Assembly (NCBI GenBank): GCA_014360005.1
Contig: JACIYI010000004.1
Location: forward strand, 62,001-126,000
DNA from: Candidatus Aminicenantota bacterium
GTDB taxonomy: Bacteria > Acidobacteriota > Aminicenantia > Aminicenantales > Saccharicenantaceae
DNA length: 64,000 nt
Direction: 5' to 3'
A program made the position numbers and the translations under genes. The notes beneath the pieces were generated by a model, which was not told where the DNA came from, made no database searches, and saw only the letters and a list, made by a program, of their open reading frames with translations. Below, one piece after another: positions 25,887-39,103 of the stretch; the stretch's first letter is position 1; each line of letters opens with the position of its first letter.

Positions 25887-28800
25887 CTAAAACCTCTTTC
25901 GCAACTTAAAATCAAGGCTGACCCGTCCGAGTTCGTTCCTGATGGCCACCAGCGACAGGCCACCCGATAAATCCCATTCCAGCCGGACAATTTCCTCTCG
26001 CTGGGTAGCCAGGTTGGTGGAATAGACTATAAAAAAGTTCTTGGAAAGCCGCTTGCCTACAGTCAGCCGGGCCGTGATTTCAGAAGTCGAACCCATGAGA
26101 AAAGGATCCAGCCGGAATCGGTCCAGGCTGAACAGGCTTTCTGATTTCCGGGCCAGCTGGTAGGAAATCATGGAAGCCGTGCTCATCTGGGTCGGGTCGA
26201 GAGAGTAGCGTCTCTGGTAGGATTCACCCAGAGCCAGCAGGGACAGGATTTCTTCCTGCGGCAAGGGCGGAGAGGAAGAAAATTCAGGCTTGAGATTGCT
26301 GGCCAGGCCGTTAAGGCTGAAAATGACGTGATAATCCTTGACATAGGCTTCACTCTGAAAATCTATGTAGGGGTCAATCACCAGGGGGTTGAAGAAACTC
26401 AACCGTCCCCTGAGAATGCGGAAATCGCGATCCTGGAAATAAACTGTTCCGGCCAGGGCTTCAATTTCGCCGGTGATGACCGGGGCCCCAACCGTGCCAG
26501 AGATGGTCAGGTCCAGTCTGGCTCTGATTCGCCCCAGGGAATTCTCCATCCAGACGTTGTCGCTGGCCCGGAGCCTGAAGTTGAGGTTGAGGTCATTAAT
26601 CCAATTGCTCCTCCCCTCGGCCGCATAGGTCTGAGAGGAAAAGGAAAGCTTTTCGTATAACTCTTTTTTCCAGAGGGCTTCCTTGAGCAGGAAATCGCCT
26701 TCGAGAACCGACCGGCTCCCCTTCTTGGCAAACCTCATCTGGCCGTCGGCCACCAGCCTGGTCCGCTCAAAGACTGAAAGCTCCATGTTCTGGCCGGACA
26801 GGCGGATTTCAGCTTCATCCAGACCTGTAGTTCCGAAGGCCAGTTCCCCGGAACCCTGGACCGGACCACCGCCCAGCAATCCCTGAAATGACCTGATGGA
26901 AACCCGGCCATTTTTAACGAAGGCCAGCCCGGAGAAATCGTTCAGAGCATGGGCAAAGCCTGGAATCGGAATCAAGTCCCCGCGGAGCTCCACCGCCCCG
27001 GTCAAATCCAGGCCGGCAATCGGTCCCTGGAAGCTTAACAGGTAATCGACGCTGCCGCTGGCCCCTTTCCAGGGAAGTAGAAAATCCAGGTTGGTCAGTC
27101 GGCCCCGGACTTCTCCCTGGAGAAAATCGCGGTCAAAGGGAATTTCCAGTTTAACCTCAAACTGACTGTCACCCGGCAACAGCCGTCCTTTTAGTTCGAC
27201 GCTAAGATTGTTGTTCAGGAAATTCAGGTGGTAATCGCCGCTGGCCCCCTGGGCCCTGACAAAAAAGACTTCGAACTTATCTATGGAAAAATTTCCGCGG
27301 GGACGGTCCTGGCCCAAAAGGCCCTGACCTTTAAGGTCCAGGCTAATCCGGCCTGAAAAATCAGAAGAAAAGGGTTTGAGGTCAACCTCAGTCGCTTTAA
27401 GGTCAAAATCATAAGTTCCCGGCTCAAAACCCAGAGCCAGTTTCCCGGATACTTCCCCGCCGTTGAGATTGAATTTAAGCTCGGGAAAACGCAGTCCCCG
27501 TTCATCCCAGATAATTTTTCCATTGACATTTTTAATAGGGCTGCCCAGCAACAGCATTTCTTCAGAAGAGAAATTCCCCTGGAAATTTATTTTCTGGCCC
27601 TCGGTGATATAAATGAAATCTCCCTGGGCCGGGCCCCTGACCGGAAAATCAACTTTAAGGTAAGCCAGGGCCGTTTCCACCAGGGCCCTGTCCATGAGCA
27701 GCCTGGTCTCGGTTCGGCCGTTGTGATTATTTATTTCCACCTGCCCCTGAAAGTTCTTGTCCAGGACATAGACCTTGCCCTCAACCGACCCGCCCTCGAC
27801 TGCCACCTGCCCCCTGGCGGTGGTCACCTCAAACCTTTCAAAGCCAGCCGGGGATAATGAAAATTCAAAATCCAGGTGGGGCCGGTCATAATCACCCTTA
27901 ATTTCAACTTCGGCCCGCCCGGCACCCCTGATTTCGGGAAATTCAAACCTGGTTTTGAACAGCTTCTCAGTAAATTCCCGGGCTCCCCGGACATCGGTGA
28001 ACTGCCCGGTTATGACCAGGTCCAGCTGGCGGCCGATAACTACCTGGCCTCCAACATTCAGCCGTCCAAAGGATGTAAGTAAATCCCGGGTCTGGATTTT
28101 CAGGTCCTTTTTCGGCAGGTTCAGGTCAACCCCGACCCGGCCGTTCAGGGCATACCTGTCCTCCGTCCCGGTTTCGGTAATTTCATCACGGAACTCGGCT
28201 GTGGCCTGAAGTTCTCCTTTTTTCAGGGTAAACCGGCCCCAGGCCGGTGAGCTTACCGGCCAAGGAACCGAGGCATATTTCATGATCGGGTCCAGATGAA
28301 AGCCTTCCATCTGTCCCTCGATCAGGCCACCGCCGTAGGTGATGGTCACTCTTTCCAGTGGCTGGTTGTTCTTCCTGACTTCTGAAATAATCCGCCCGCC
28401 CCGGCCCTTCTCCATCAATACCTGGCCCTGGGCCGAGCCCAGGTCCACCTGGTTCAGGCGGAAATTTTTCATCTGGTAATCAGCTTTGACCAGCAAAGGC
28501 CCGCTTTCATTGGAGATGGTAACCTCCCCTGAAGTCTGCCCTTCCCAGCTGAAAGGAAGTTCTAGGGCGCTCATTATGAACTGGGTATCCAGATTATAAA
28601 CAGCCCTCAGGTCTACCCTGGTGGATGGCAGCAGGGCGATTTTTCCCTCCAGCCTCAGGGCCGAATTTTCTCCCTGGACAATCAGCCGGCCGATGTTGAT
28701 AGTGCGACCGCGGGCGGTCACCAGGGCTTCCAGTTCACCCTCCAGCAGCTCAGGAGAGTCATACGGTCTTAGCCTGGCCTTCCCGGCCCTTAGATGAACA

Positions 28801-29282
28801 TTGACCCGGTTGCCTTCCACCCGAAAAAAGGCTGAAACTCCGGACAATTCATAACTGCCCTGGTTGAGCTCAAAGACAAAGTGGCCTTCATTGATAAAGC
28901 CGCCTTCAATTATCAGCGGCAGATTTAGCGATAGCTGACTACCGCCACCGCTCCGCCTTTCCCCCTGGACGTTATAAACCAGCTCCGGCCGAAAGACTTC
29001 CACCGTGACTGGCTTTTCTTTTTTCAGCAGGGACAGCAGGGGCAGCGAGACCTTGAGCCGTTCCAGCGAGAAGGCGGGATTAGCCGACCGCGATTTCAGG
29101 TTCTTGATACTGAGAGAAGGGGGCAGGTAACTGAGCTTTAGCTCACCCACCTCGAAACTCTGGTCCAGCCGGCGGCCAATTTGTTTCAGGAAAAGGCTCT
29201 TGGCAAACGACAGGGCCACGTACAAAAAAGCAATCACTACCAGGACGGCAATTAGGCCCTTCCGTTTTTTCAAGAAGCCCAT
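25887..29282 (-). CDS. tamB: TamB/DUF490 family translocation and assembly protein
   Basis: A 1131-residue AsmA/VPS13-like bridge protein that spans the periplasm and works with an Omp85 barrel, in recent work mainly moving phospholipid. It has one N-terminal signal anchor (about 9-28), a long beta-helical, amphipathic repeat region, and the conserved C-terminal TamB domain (NPLVIDPYIDFQSEAYV...PPLPQEEILSLLALGE...). The final residues RLEWDLSGGLSLVAIRNELGRVSLDFKLRKRF match the family's C-terminal pattern. It is in direct contact with the Omp85 gene downstream, confirming a TamB-TamA-like pair. Confidence 0.9.
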   Translation of the reverse strand: MGFLKKRKGLIAVLVVIAFLYVALSFAKSLFLKQIGRRLDQSFEVGELKLSYLPPSLSIKNLKSRSANPAFSLERLKVSLPLLSLLKKEKPVTVEVFRPELVYNVQGERRSGGGSQLSLNLPLIIEGGFINEGHFVFELNQGSYELSGVSAFFRVEGNRVNVHLRAGKARLRPYDSPELLEGELEALVTARGRTINIGRLIVQGENSALRLEGKIALLPSTRVDLRAVYNLDTQFIMSALELPFSWEGQTSGEVTISNESGPLLVKADYQMKNFRLNQVDLGSAQGQVLMEKGRGGRIISEVRKNNQPLERVTITYGGGLIEGQMEGFHLDPIMKYASVPWPVSSPAWGRFTLKKGELQATAEFRDEITETGTEDRYALNGRVGVDLNLPKKDLKIQTRDLLTSFGRLNVGGQVVIGRQLDLVITGQFTDVRGAREFTEKLFKTRFEFPEIRGAGRAEVEIKGDYDRPHLDFEFSLSPAGFERFEVTTARGQVAVEGGSVEGKVYVLDKNFQGQVEINNHNGRTETRLLMDRALVETALAYLKVDFPVRGPAQGDFIYITEGQKINFQGNFSSEEMLLLGSPIKNVNGKIIWDERGLRFPELKFNLNGGEVSGKLALGFEPGTYDFDLKATEVDLKPFSSDFSGRISLDLKGQGLLGQDRPRGNFSIDKFEVFFVRAQGASGDYHLNFLNNNLSVELKGRLLPGDSQFEVKLEIPFDRDFLQGEVRGRLTNLDFLLPWKGASGSVDYLLSFQGPIAGLDLTGAVELRGDLIPIPGFAHALNDFSGLAFVKNGRVSIRSFQGLLGGGPVQGSGELAFGTTGLDEAEIRLSGQNMELSVFERTRLVADGQMRFAKKGSRSVLEGDFLLKEALWKKELYEKLSFSSQTYAAEGRSNWINDLNLNFRLRASDNVWMENSLGRIRARLDLTISGTVGAPVITGEIEALAGTVYFQDRDFRILRGRLSFFNPLVIDPYIDFQSEAYVKDYHVIFSLNGLASNLKPEFSSSPPLPQEEILSLLALGESYQRRYSLDPTQMSTASMISYQLARKSESLFSLDRFRLDPFLMGSTSEITARLTVGKRLSKNFFIVYSTNLATQREEIVRLEWDLSGGLSLVAIRNELGRVSLDFKLRKRF

Positions 29283-29315
29283 GAACTCAAGCTCTCTCCA
29301 TAATTAAACAGGCTA

Positions 29316-29963
29316 TTATTTCCCGGCCACCTTTTTCCAGTCCTGGAGAAACTTCTCTATACCGATATCGGTCAGGGGATGGTGGACCAGTTTATCCATG
29401 ACCGCATAGGGAACCGTGGCAATATGAGCCCCCAGCAGGGCGGCTTCCACCACGTGCCCGGGGTGACGGATGCTGGCCACTATCACCTCGGTTGCGAAGT
29501 TATAATTTTCATAGATGGTCAGAATCTGTTCCACCAGTTCCATCCCGTGGTGGGAGATATCATCCAGTCGGCCGATGAAGGGGCTGACGAAGGCGGCTCC
29601 GGCCTTGGCCGCCAGCAGGGCCTGGGATGGTGAGAAAACCAGGGTCATGTTCACCTTAATCCCTTCCGCAGCCAGAATTTTGGTAGCCTTAAGTCCTTCC
29701 AGGTTAACCGGAATCTTAACGGCAATGTTGGGCGCTAACTGGTTGAGCTTTCGGGCCTCGGGAACAATCTCCTCGGCCCTGGTGGAAACGCACTCCACGC
29801 TCACCGGGCCCGAGACCAGGCTGCAGATTTCCCGGATCAGCTGGTCAAAAGGCAAGTTTTCCCTGGAACAGAGGGTGGGGTTGGTGGTAACTCCGTCGAG
29901 AATACCCCAGCTGGCCACTTCTCTTATTTCCTTGAGATTGGCGGTATCCAGAAAAAGTTTCAT
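29316..29963 (-). CDS. Transaldolase / fructose-6-phosphate aldolase-like protein (TalC family)
   Basis: A small single-domain transaldolase of 215 residues. [22 protein letters not shown] and the Schiff-base lysine in AVKIP (K83) identify the family. [29 protein letters not shown] is intact. It moves a dihydroxyacetone unit between sugar phosphates in the non-oxidative pentose phosphate pathway; a fructose-6-phosphate aldolase role cannot be excluded by sequence alone. It lies one base after the FAH hydrolase gene. Confidence 0.92.
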   Translation of the reverse strand: MKLFLDTANLKEIREVASWGILDGVTTNPTLCSRENLPFDQLIREICSLVSGPVSVECVSTRAEEIVPEARKLNQLAPNIAVKIPVNLEGLKATKILAAEGIKVNMTLVFSPSQALLAAKAGAAFVSPFIGRLDDISHHGMELVEQILTIYENYNFATEVIVASIRHPGHVVEAALLGAHIATVPYAVMDKLVHHPLTDIGIEKFLQDWKKVAGK

Positions 29964-29964
29964 C

Positions 29965-30738
29965 CTACCTCCTTGGCTCTATTTTCTTAACAAAATTAGA
30001 GAGCGTTCCGATGCCTTCAATCTGGACATCCACCCGGTCCCCCGGCTGCATCGGCCCGACCCCGGCCGGGGTGCCGGTAGCAATCACATCCCCCGGTTCC
30101 AGGGTCATGATCCGGGAGATGTAGCAGATGAGAAAAGGAACCGGGAAAATCAAGTGGCGGGTGTTGCCGGATTGAACCAGTTTACCGTTTAAAAAGGTTT
30201 TCAGCTGGACGGCACCCGGGTCCAGGTCCGTCACCAGGCAGGGGCCAATGGCCGCAAAAGTATCAAAGGATTTGGCCCGGGTAAATTGCACGTCTTTAAG
30301 CTGCAGGTCCCTGGCAGTAACGTCATTGAAGCAGGTATAACCCAGCACATAATCCGGCCAGTTGCCGTCGTCGGGTAAATTGCAGGCCTTCTTTTTGATG
30401 ATAACGGCCAGCTCTCCCTCGTAATCCACCCTCTGGGAAACCTCCGGGTAGATTATGGCCTGGAGCGGGCCGATGACGGCGCTGGGCGGTTTGAGGAAAA
30501 GCAGCGGTTCCGGCGGGACTGGATTGCCCAGTTCCTCAGCGTGTTCGCGGTAATTCCGGCCGACACAGACAATTTTGGAGGGCTTGACCGGAGGCAGCAG
30601 GGTTACTTCGGAGATGGGAATGGGACTTTCCAGGATGCTGAAATCCCTGAAAATGGAACCCTTGACCGGGAAAAGGACCTCTTCCTTCAACAACCCATAA
30701 AGAATCTTCTTCCGGTAGCGGAAACGGTAAATCTTCAT
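29965..30738 (-). CDS. Fumarylacetoacetate hydrolase family protein
   Basis: A 257-residue single-domain FAH-family protein. Members hydrolyse or decarboxylate beta-diketone or oxaloacetate-type acids. The signature [15 protein letters not shown], the metal-binding E-x-E ([12 protein letters not shown]), and [15 protein letters not shown] are all present. The exact substrate is not deducible; oxaloacetate decarboxylase or acylpyruvase activity is common in this group. It lies in the hslVU-to-fabD operon, between the FN3 lipoprotein and transaldolase genes, so its context does not point to a specific pathway. Confidence 0.9.
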   Translation of the reverse strand: MKIYRFRYRKKILYGLLKEEVLFPVKGSIFRDFSILESPIPISEVTLLPPVKPSKIVCVGRNYREHAEELGNPVPPEPLLFLKPPSAVIGPLQAIIYPEVSQRVDYEGELAVIIKKKACNLPDDGNWPDYVLGYTCFNDVTARDLQLKDVQFTRAKSFDTFAAIGPCLVTDLDPGAVQLKTFLNGKLVQSGNTRHLIFPVPFLICYISRIMTLEPGDVIATGTPAGVGPMQPGDRVDVQIEGIGTLSNFVKKIEPRR

Positions 30739-30741
30739 CTT

Positions 30742-31797
30742 TCAAGTCTTGACCTGAATTTTTGCCGGTGGACTCTCATTGCCCGATTTATCCACCGCCC
30801 TTATAGAATAAACATACAGAGCCTGCTTTGCAACCGAGCGGTCGAGAAAAACGGGGGCGGTCAGAAGGTCTGGAGTCAGAAGGACCGGTCCCGCCTCCCC
30901 TCCCTGCCAGCGGTAGACCCGGTAACCGGCCAGGTCTTTCTCGGGATTGGGCAGCCAGGAAAGAGCCACTCCTTCTTCCCCGGAGACTGACCTGATATCC
31001 TCCGGAGCTCCGGGCGGGAAAACGTCCTCAGCCCTGACCTCCAGAATGTCCGGGTCAGCGCCCTCCCTTACCTCCCCCTCCCTGACTACGGCCGCCCTAA
31101 CCAGGTAGCGGTAGGTCCGGCCGAAAGAAAAATCCCGGTCGGCAAAAGCCGTCTCTTCGAGGGGCAGGGAGTTCAGCAGTCTGAAATCTCCATCCTCCAC
31201 CCGGTAGAGGTTGTAATAAATTTTTTCAGTAAGAGGCCGGCCATCCAGGTTTGAGGCTGGCGCTTCCCAGGATAGAAGTATCCGTTCCTCACTTACTTCC
31301 GCCCGCAGGCCAGACGGGGCCGCGGGTAGAACTTCCGGCTGGATTTCCACCAGGTTGGAAATTTCCGACCAGTCCCCTTTTTTGCCCTTGACCTGCAGGC
31401 CGAAAATGAACTTCCGGCCGGCCGCTTTATTCAGGTCAAGGTTGAGCCTGGCCCGATTCCGCCCGGCTTCCAGCCGGCCGATTCCCAGCTCTGACAGCGG
31501 CCTGGAATATTTCAGGAAAAAGGTCGGGGATCTTTTTTCTGAACTTTCTTCTCCTTTGAGCTCCAGCACTCTTATTTCCACCCCGGAAATCTCCAGCGGC
31601 TCCCCGCTCAGGTAGCTCCAGGGACCGCTCCAGGTAAAAATGAGCATCGCTCCCCGCTGGATTATTCTTAAATCTCTGACGGCCTGGGGTCTTCTGGGGA
31701 CGGGCTCCTGCAGCTGGCCCTTGTGGCCGCAGCTAGAGATAAGGGAGAGCAAGAAAATTAACAGGCAGGCAGCCAGGGACGGAACATTTTTCTTCAT
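30742..31797 (-). CDS. Fibronectin type III domain lipoprotein
   Basis: A 351-residue exported protein. The lipobox ISSC places the lipid-modified cysteine at residue 23. After a linker rich in Pro/Arg, two FN3-like domains are recognisable (about 145-240 and 250-350), with W-x-x-P-x-x-D/N-L-x-G-Y/R-x-VYR patterns (WLPNPEKDLAGYRVYRW). A preceding beta domain is less clear. ATG 31797 overlaps the hslU stop (TGATG), so translation is coupled. The function is unknown; surface adhesion or scaffolding is inference from the fold. Confidence 0.82.
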   Translation of the reverse strand: MKKNVPSLAACLLIFLLSLISSCGHKGQLQEPVPRRPQAVRDLRIIQRGAMLIFTWSGPWSYLSGEPLEISGVEIRVLELKGEESSEKRSPTFFLKYSRPLSELGIGRLEAGRNRARLNLDLNKAAGRKFIFGLQVKGKKGDWSEISNLVEIQPEVLPAAPSGLRAEVSEERILLSWEAPASNLDGRPLTEKIYYNLYRVEDGDFRLLNSLPLEETAFADRDFSFGRTYRYLVRAAVVREGEVREGADPDILEVRAEDVFPPGAPEDIRSVSGEEGVALSWLPNPEKDLAGYRVYRWQGGEAGPVLLTPDLLTAPVFLDRSVAKQALYVYSIRAVDKSGNESPPAKIQVKT

Positions 31798-33209
31798 CAC
31801 AGGATGAATTTTCTCAGGTCCTGATCCTTGAGAATTTCGCTAAGCTGTTTCTGGACATATTCCCGGGTGATCACGATTTTACTTTCGGTCAGGTTGGGAG
31901 CCTCAAAGGAAATCTCCTCCATCACCTTTTCCATCACCGTGTGTAGCCTCCGGGCTCCGATATTCTCAGCTTCCTCGTTCACCTTCTCGGCAATGGCTGC
32001 GATTTCTTCTATGGCTTCCGGGGTGAATTCCACTTCCACTCCCTCGGTAGCCAGCAGCGCCTTGTATTGTTTGATTAAAGCGTTTTCGGTTTCGGTCAGG
32101 ATCCGAACAAAATCTTCCTTGGTCAGGGGCGACAGCTCCACCCTGATGGGGAAACGCCCCTGAAGTTCGGGAATTAAGTCCGAGGGCTTGGTGACGTGGA
32201 AGGCCCCGGCGGCTATGAACAGAATATGATCGGTCCGGACCAGCCCGAAGCGGGTAGAGACGGTAGTCCCTTCAATGATGGGCAGAAGGTCTCGCTGGAC
32301 TCCTTCCCGGCTGACGTCAGGCCCGACTCCCGATTCCCGACCGGCAACTTTATCCAGCTCATCCAGGAAAATTATACCCGACTGCTCCACTCTCTCTATG
32401 GCCAGGCGGGTTACCTGGTCCATGTCTACCAGCCGCCTCTCTTCGTCTTCCAGGAGAATATCCCGGGCTTCCTTGATCTTTACCCGGCGCTTCTTGGTTT
32501 TCCCCCCGAACATACCCGGCAGGATTTCCTGGATCTGAATTCCTATTTCTTCGAAGCCGTTGCTGCTGATGAATTCAAAGGGCGGAGCCGGTTTTTCCCG
32601 GACTTCGATTTCCACCATCCTGTCTTCCAGCTGGCCAGACCGCAACTGGCGGCGGAGGCGATCCCTTGTCCTCTGCATTTCTTTCTGTTCTTCATCAGCC
32701 GCGACCGGTTCCCTGCGGCGGTTGGCCAGCGGCCGTCCGGGCAGGAGCAGGTCCAGCAATTTTTCTTCGACGTTGGCTATAGCCTTGGTTTCGATTTCTT
32801 TGATCTTTTCCTGTTTGACCATGTCCACGGCAATTCGCACCAGGTCGCGAATCATCGATTCCACGTCCCTTCCGACGTAGCCGACCTCAGTAAAGCGGCT
32901 GGCTTCAATCTTGAGAAAAGGTGAAGAGGTAAGCTTGGCCAGCCGGCGGGAAATCTCGGTCTTACCGACACCGGTCGGACCTATCATCAGGATATTCTTG
33001 GGAGCTATTTCATCAGCCAGTTCGGGCGGCAGCTTGCGCCGCCGGAAGCGGTTCCTCAGAGCGATGGCCACAGCCTTCTTGGCTGCTTTCTGTCCGATTA
33101 TGTACTTATCGAGCTCAGCCACAATCTGCTGTGGGGTCAGCTCCCCTTCCGGTTCTCCGAAGACTAGCCGGTCTTCCCGGATTATCTTGCCTTCAAGTTC
33201 GATGGCCAT
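31797..33209 (-). CDS. hslU: ATP-dependent protease ATPase subunit HslU
   Basis: The AAA+ unfoldase that feeds substrates to the HslV peptidase. The 470-residue product has Walker A GPTGVGKT (77-84), the intermediate I-domain with a charged insertion, Walker [10 protein letters not shown], the sensor region, and a C-terminal ...DLRKFIL tail that docks into HslV. Length and motifs are normal. The ATG overlaps the hslV stop by 1 bp. The I-domain insertion ([25 protein letters not shown]) is ordinary for the family. Confidence 0.97.
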   Translation of the reverse strand: MAIELEGKIIREDRLVFGEPEGELTPQQIVAELDKYIIGQKAAKKAVAIALRNRFRRRKLPPELADEIAPKNILMIGPTGVGKTEISRRLAKLTSSPFLKIEASRFTEVGYVGRDVESMIRDLVRIAVDMVKQEKIKEIETKAIANVEEKLLDLLLPGRPLANRRREPVAADEEQKEMQRTRDRLRRQLRSGQLEDRMVEIEVREKPAPPFEFISSNGFEEIGIQIQEILPGMFGGKTKKRRVKIKEARDILLEDEERRLVDMDQVTRLAIERVEQSGIIFLDELDKVAGRESGVGPDVSREGVQRDLLPIIEGTTVSTRFGLVRTDHILFIAAGAFHVTKPSDLIPELQGRFPIRVELSPLTKEDFVRILTETENALIKQYKALLATEGVEVEFTPEAIEEIAAIAEKVNEEAENIGARRLHTVMEKVMEEISFEAPNLTESKIVITREYVQKQLSEILKDQDLRKFIL

Positions 33210-33736
33210 CAGAGTTCCTCAATGGTAAAGTTATCGTTGGTATAAACGCAGATTTCAGAAGCAATTCTCAAAGCTTCAAGAGCGATTTCCCGGGCTGACA
33301 GCTCAGTATGTTTGACCAGGGCTCGGGCCGCAGCCAGGGCATAAGGACCGCCCGAGCCGACGGCCGTCAGCCCGTCGTCAGGTTCGACCACGTCCCCGGT
33401 CCCGGAAATAAGAAAGGTATTACTGGCATCAGCCACGATCAGCAAAGCATCAAGCTGGCGTAATGACTTGTCCAGCCGCCAGTCCTTCGCCAGCTCGATG
33501 GCCGCTCGCGACAGGTTTCCCCGGTATTCTTCAAGCTTGGCTTCAAAGCGGGCAAACAGGGCAAAGGCATCGGAGGTGGCCCCGGCAAAACCGGCCAGAA
33601 CCTGGCCCTTATAAAGGCGCCGGACTTTCTGGGCGGTAGACTTGAGCACCGTCTGACCCATGGTTACCTGGCCGTCGCCGGCCATAACCACCCGGCCTTT
33701 ATGCCTGACACAGAGAACTGTGGTTGATTTGATCAT
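33209..33736 (-). CDS. hslV: ATP-dependent protease subunit HslV
   Basis: The proteasome-like threonine peptidase of the HslUV complex. The 175-residue product starts [11 protein letters not shown]. The mature N-terminal threonine (T5 of TTV) is exposed after removal of a four-residue propeptide. The AGDGQVTMG segment and Gly-rich [15 protein letters not shown] are conserved. It is the first gene of the long minus-strand operon that continues to fabD. A perfect TATAAT lies 24 bp before the start. Confidence 0.96.
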   Translation of the reverse strand: MIKSTTVLCVRHKGRVVMAGDGQVTMGQTVLKSTAQKVRRLYKGQVLAGFAGATSDAFALFARFEAKLEEYRGNLSRAAIELAKDWRLDKSLRQLDALLIVADASNTFLISGTGDVVEPDDGLTAVGSGGPYALAAARALVKHTELSAREIALEALRIASEICVYTNDNFTIEEL

Positions 33737-33759
33737 GTCTTTTTTCCTTTTATAGCTTG

Positions 33760-33765
33760 ATTATA
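33760..33765 (-). promoter_or_regulatory. -10 box of the hslVU operon promoter
   Basis: A perfect TATAAT on the minus strand, 24 bp before the hslV ATG. The expected -35 position reads TTACGC, a poor match, so activation by another factor or an alternative sigma is possible. Confidence 0.4.
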
Positions 33766-33821
33766 CAACAAAAGGCGGCGGCGCGTAAGGACTGCTGAGA
33801 CCGGGTAATTAGCGGCAAATC

Positions 33822-33849
33822 AGCCCGGCTGCGACTGCAGGCTTTTTTT
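33822..33849 (+). terminator. Orphan Rho-independent terminator-like hairpin
   Basis: CTGC-GACT-GCAG is extended by AGC/GCT across a 4-nt bulge and followed by seven T residues. No + strand gene lies upstream within this intergenic region. Confidence 0.35.
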
Positions 33850-34132
33850 AATTTCTTTATTATCAATAAATTCTGCTCTTTCAGCTGAATTATAGTTTCT
33901 TTGAGGAAAACTGAACCCGGGCAGGCCGGTATAGGCAGCTCCCGCGGTTTACCTGCTGCTCCCTGGGAAAAGCTGAAAGATGTAAGAAAAAATATGCATA
34001 AAGAAAAGAAGGGACAATAGTTGCTGGTAACTCTATAATATCTCCCCTATCGCGGTTGATATTAGCGGCATTGGATTTTGTGCTTTTTCTCCCATCATTT
34101 TTATGGTAAAAATGTTGTTAAGAGGTGTGGAG

Positions 34133-35053
34133 ATGAAGAAACTGACTCTGGTCATAATGGCTGCCGGCATTGGCAGCCGCTACGGAGGCCTAAAACAGGT
34201 CGACCCGGTTGGGCCGAACGGCGAACTCATCATTGACTACTCCCTGTTCGACGCCCGGAGAGCCGGCATTGAAAACGTGGTTTTTATTGTCCGCCGTGAC
34301 CTATTACCGGTTTTTATGGAAAAAATCGGGTTCCGGGCTGAAAGGCACTTCAGCGTTACCTATGTTTTACAGGAGATGGACCTGGCCCTGCCTGCGGGGT
34401 TTAAGGTTCCCGAAGACCGGGTTAAGCCCTGGGGAACCGGCCAGGCCGTCCTTCTCTGCCGGTCAGCCGTCCCTGGAAATTTTCTGGTCATCAACGCCGA
34501 CGATTTCTACGGTTTTGACGCCTTAAAGAAGCTGGCTGATTACATGGGGGAGGTTAAGGACGAACCCGGTCATTATAACTACGCCCTGGTCGGCTACCGA
34601 CTCGGGAATACTCTATCCGAGCACGGCCATGTGGCCAGGGGAATCTGCCGGATATCGGAAGATGGATATTTGCTGGACCTCAGGGAAAGAACCAAAGTTC
34701 AGAAGTTTCCAGACGGCATTAAATACACTGAAGACGGACTGAACTGGAATCCCCTATCACCAGATGATATTGCTTCTATGAACATTTTCGGGCTGACTCC
34801 GAGCATCTTCGACGAACTGGAAACCAGATTCAGGAATTTTCTATCAGACCCGGCCATCAATTTGAGCAAGTCCGAGTTCTACATACCAGAAGTGGTCGGG
34901 GCTCTTTCCCGCGAGAAAAAAGCCAAGGTCCGGGTTCTGACCACCGAGGACCAGTGGTACGGCGTCACCTACCAGGAAGACCGACCGTGGGTAATAGAGG
35001 GCTTGAAGAAACTGATTCGGGAAGGCAAGTATCCGGAGAAGCTGTGGCCGTAG
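34133..35053 (+). CDS. Sugar-phosphate nucleotidyltransferase family protein
   Basis: A 306-residue NTP-transferase fold protein that probably couples a nucleotide to a sugar phosphate. The N-terminal LVIMAAGIGSRYGGLKQVDPVGPNG matches the nucleotide-binding loop (G-x-G-x-R-x-x-P/G...K), and VINADDFYG is the metal-binding Asp pair. ATG 34133 is chosen because AGAGGTG lies upstream; starts at 34103 and 34112 lack a ribosome site. It stands alone. The nucleotide and sugar are not deducible, and GDP- or UDP-hexose synthesis for surface glycans is only a guess. Confidence 0.82.
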   Translation: MKKLTLVIMAAGIGSRYGGLKQVDPVGPNGELIIDYSLFDARRAGIENVVFIVRRDLLPVFMEKIGFRAERHFSVTYVLQEMDLALPAGFKVPEDRVKPWGTGQAVLLCRSAVPGNFLVINADDFYGFDALKKLADYMGEVKDEPGHYNYALVGYRLGNTLSEHGHVARGICRISEDGYLLDLRERTKVQKFPDGIKYTEDGLNWNPLSPDDIASMNIFGLTPSIFDELETRFRNFLSDPAINLSKSEFYIPEVVGALSREKKAKVRVLTTEDQWYGVTYQEDRPWVIEGLKKLIREGKYPEKLWP

Positions 35054-35275
35054 CCGGGCCGAGAATTTTTTCAGGTAGTCTGATAATTTTCTTGGTGCTC
35101 CTTATTCTGACGGAATTCAGGTGGGGTTAGTATCCGGCCTTCTTTGTTATCAACATTCTTGCTCAGGCAAACGCCTTAACTCTGGCTAAAATTATTGAAC
35201 AATCTGCACCCGAGCCTAAACACCCGGCAGTGCTCAAAGAAACCATGAAATATTTGGATTGACGAAGCAAGATAA

Positions 35276-38554
<3,279 letters not shown>

Positions 38555-38593
38555 ATGGGCCTTTAACCACCGGGCTCAAGGTTTAACCGCAGT

Positions 38594-38621
38594 TACCAGG
38601 GTTCTGGTATTCTGCCTTTTT
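38594..38621 (+). terminator. Possible terminator of the GH2 gene
   Basis: TACCAG-GGTT-CTGGTA forms a perfect 6-bp stem, followed after a few bases by a run of T. The T run is not immediately next to the stem, so efficiency is uncertain. Confidence 0.4.
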
Positions 38622-39051
38622 AACCAAAAACCTGTCCGGACTTAAAGCCCCTCAGGGGCCAGAATAGATTATACTCACCGTCAATTATGGCCTCAGCTCC
38701 CTGGTTCCTTCGGTAAAACTTACCCATAACGCACCTGGGCTGGTTGATTCTTTAACCGGACCAGGCTGAAAATAATTAACTGCCCGGGCCTAATTAATAG
38801 TTCCAAATAAACCCGGCAGAATAGCTCTCAGGCTCATTATCAGGAACAAATAGTAACCACCGCCGGCCGTCTGCCGCCATTTCCAGATCATTATTGAAAA
38901 TCCCCGAAACCCTGGCCTCAGCTTAATAACCTAACCCTTTTTGACAAATTTTTATAAGAGAAAAAGCCGCCAAAGAAATAATGAAAGAAAGGTTCGGGTT
39001 ATTCGTATATATTAATGGAGTCAGGTTTATACCCGGGCCGGTAAAGGTTGA

Positions 39052-39080
39052 TTGACTGCCATGATAGATGCTGGTATGCT
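39052..39080 (+). promoter_or_regulatory. Promoter of the zinc-ribbon kinase gene
   Basis: TTGACT (39052-39057) and TATGCT (39075-39080) are 17 bp apart. Transcription would start near 39087, giving a leader of about 17 nt. Confidence 0.6.
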
Positions 39081-39103
39081 GAAACCAGATAGAGCATAAA
39101 TTA

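Larger units (their letters stand above)
33737..34132. other. Divergent intergenic region between hslV and the nucleotidyltransferase gene
   Basis: Nearly 400 bp without a gene. It contains the hslV -10 box, a + strand hairpin with a T7 tail (33822-33849), and a 9-bp inverted repeat CTTTCAGCT/AGCTGAAAG at 33878-33886 and 33971-33979. No clear promoter for the + strand gene was found. Confidence 0.55.
38555..39103. other. Intergenic region between the GH2 and kinase genes
   Basis: About 550 bp with no credible gene. It holds a possible terminator for the GH2 gene (38594-38621), a short GCCCC-TCA-GGGGC hairpin at 38647-38659, and the kinase promoter at 39052-39080. A perfect TTGACA at 38941 has no suitable -10. 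Confidence 0.6.

Noticed and set aside
32196..32924. 242-codon open frame on the + strand inside hslU
   Set aside because: Antisense shadow of hslU, whose motifs are fully conserved.
38941..38969. Perfect TTGACA as a promoter
   Set aside because: No -10-like hexamer at 15-19 bp spacing; the better-placed promoter is at 39052-39080.
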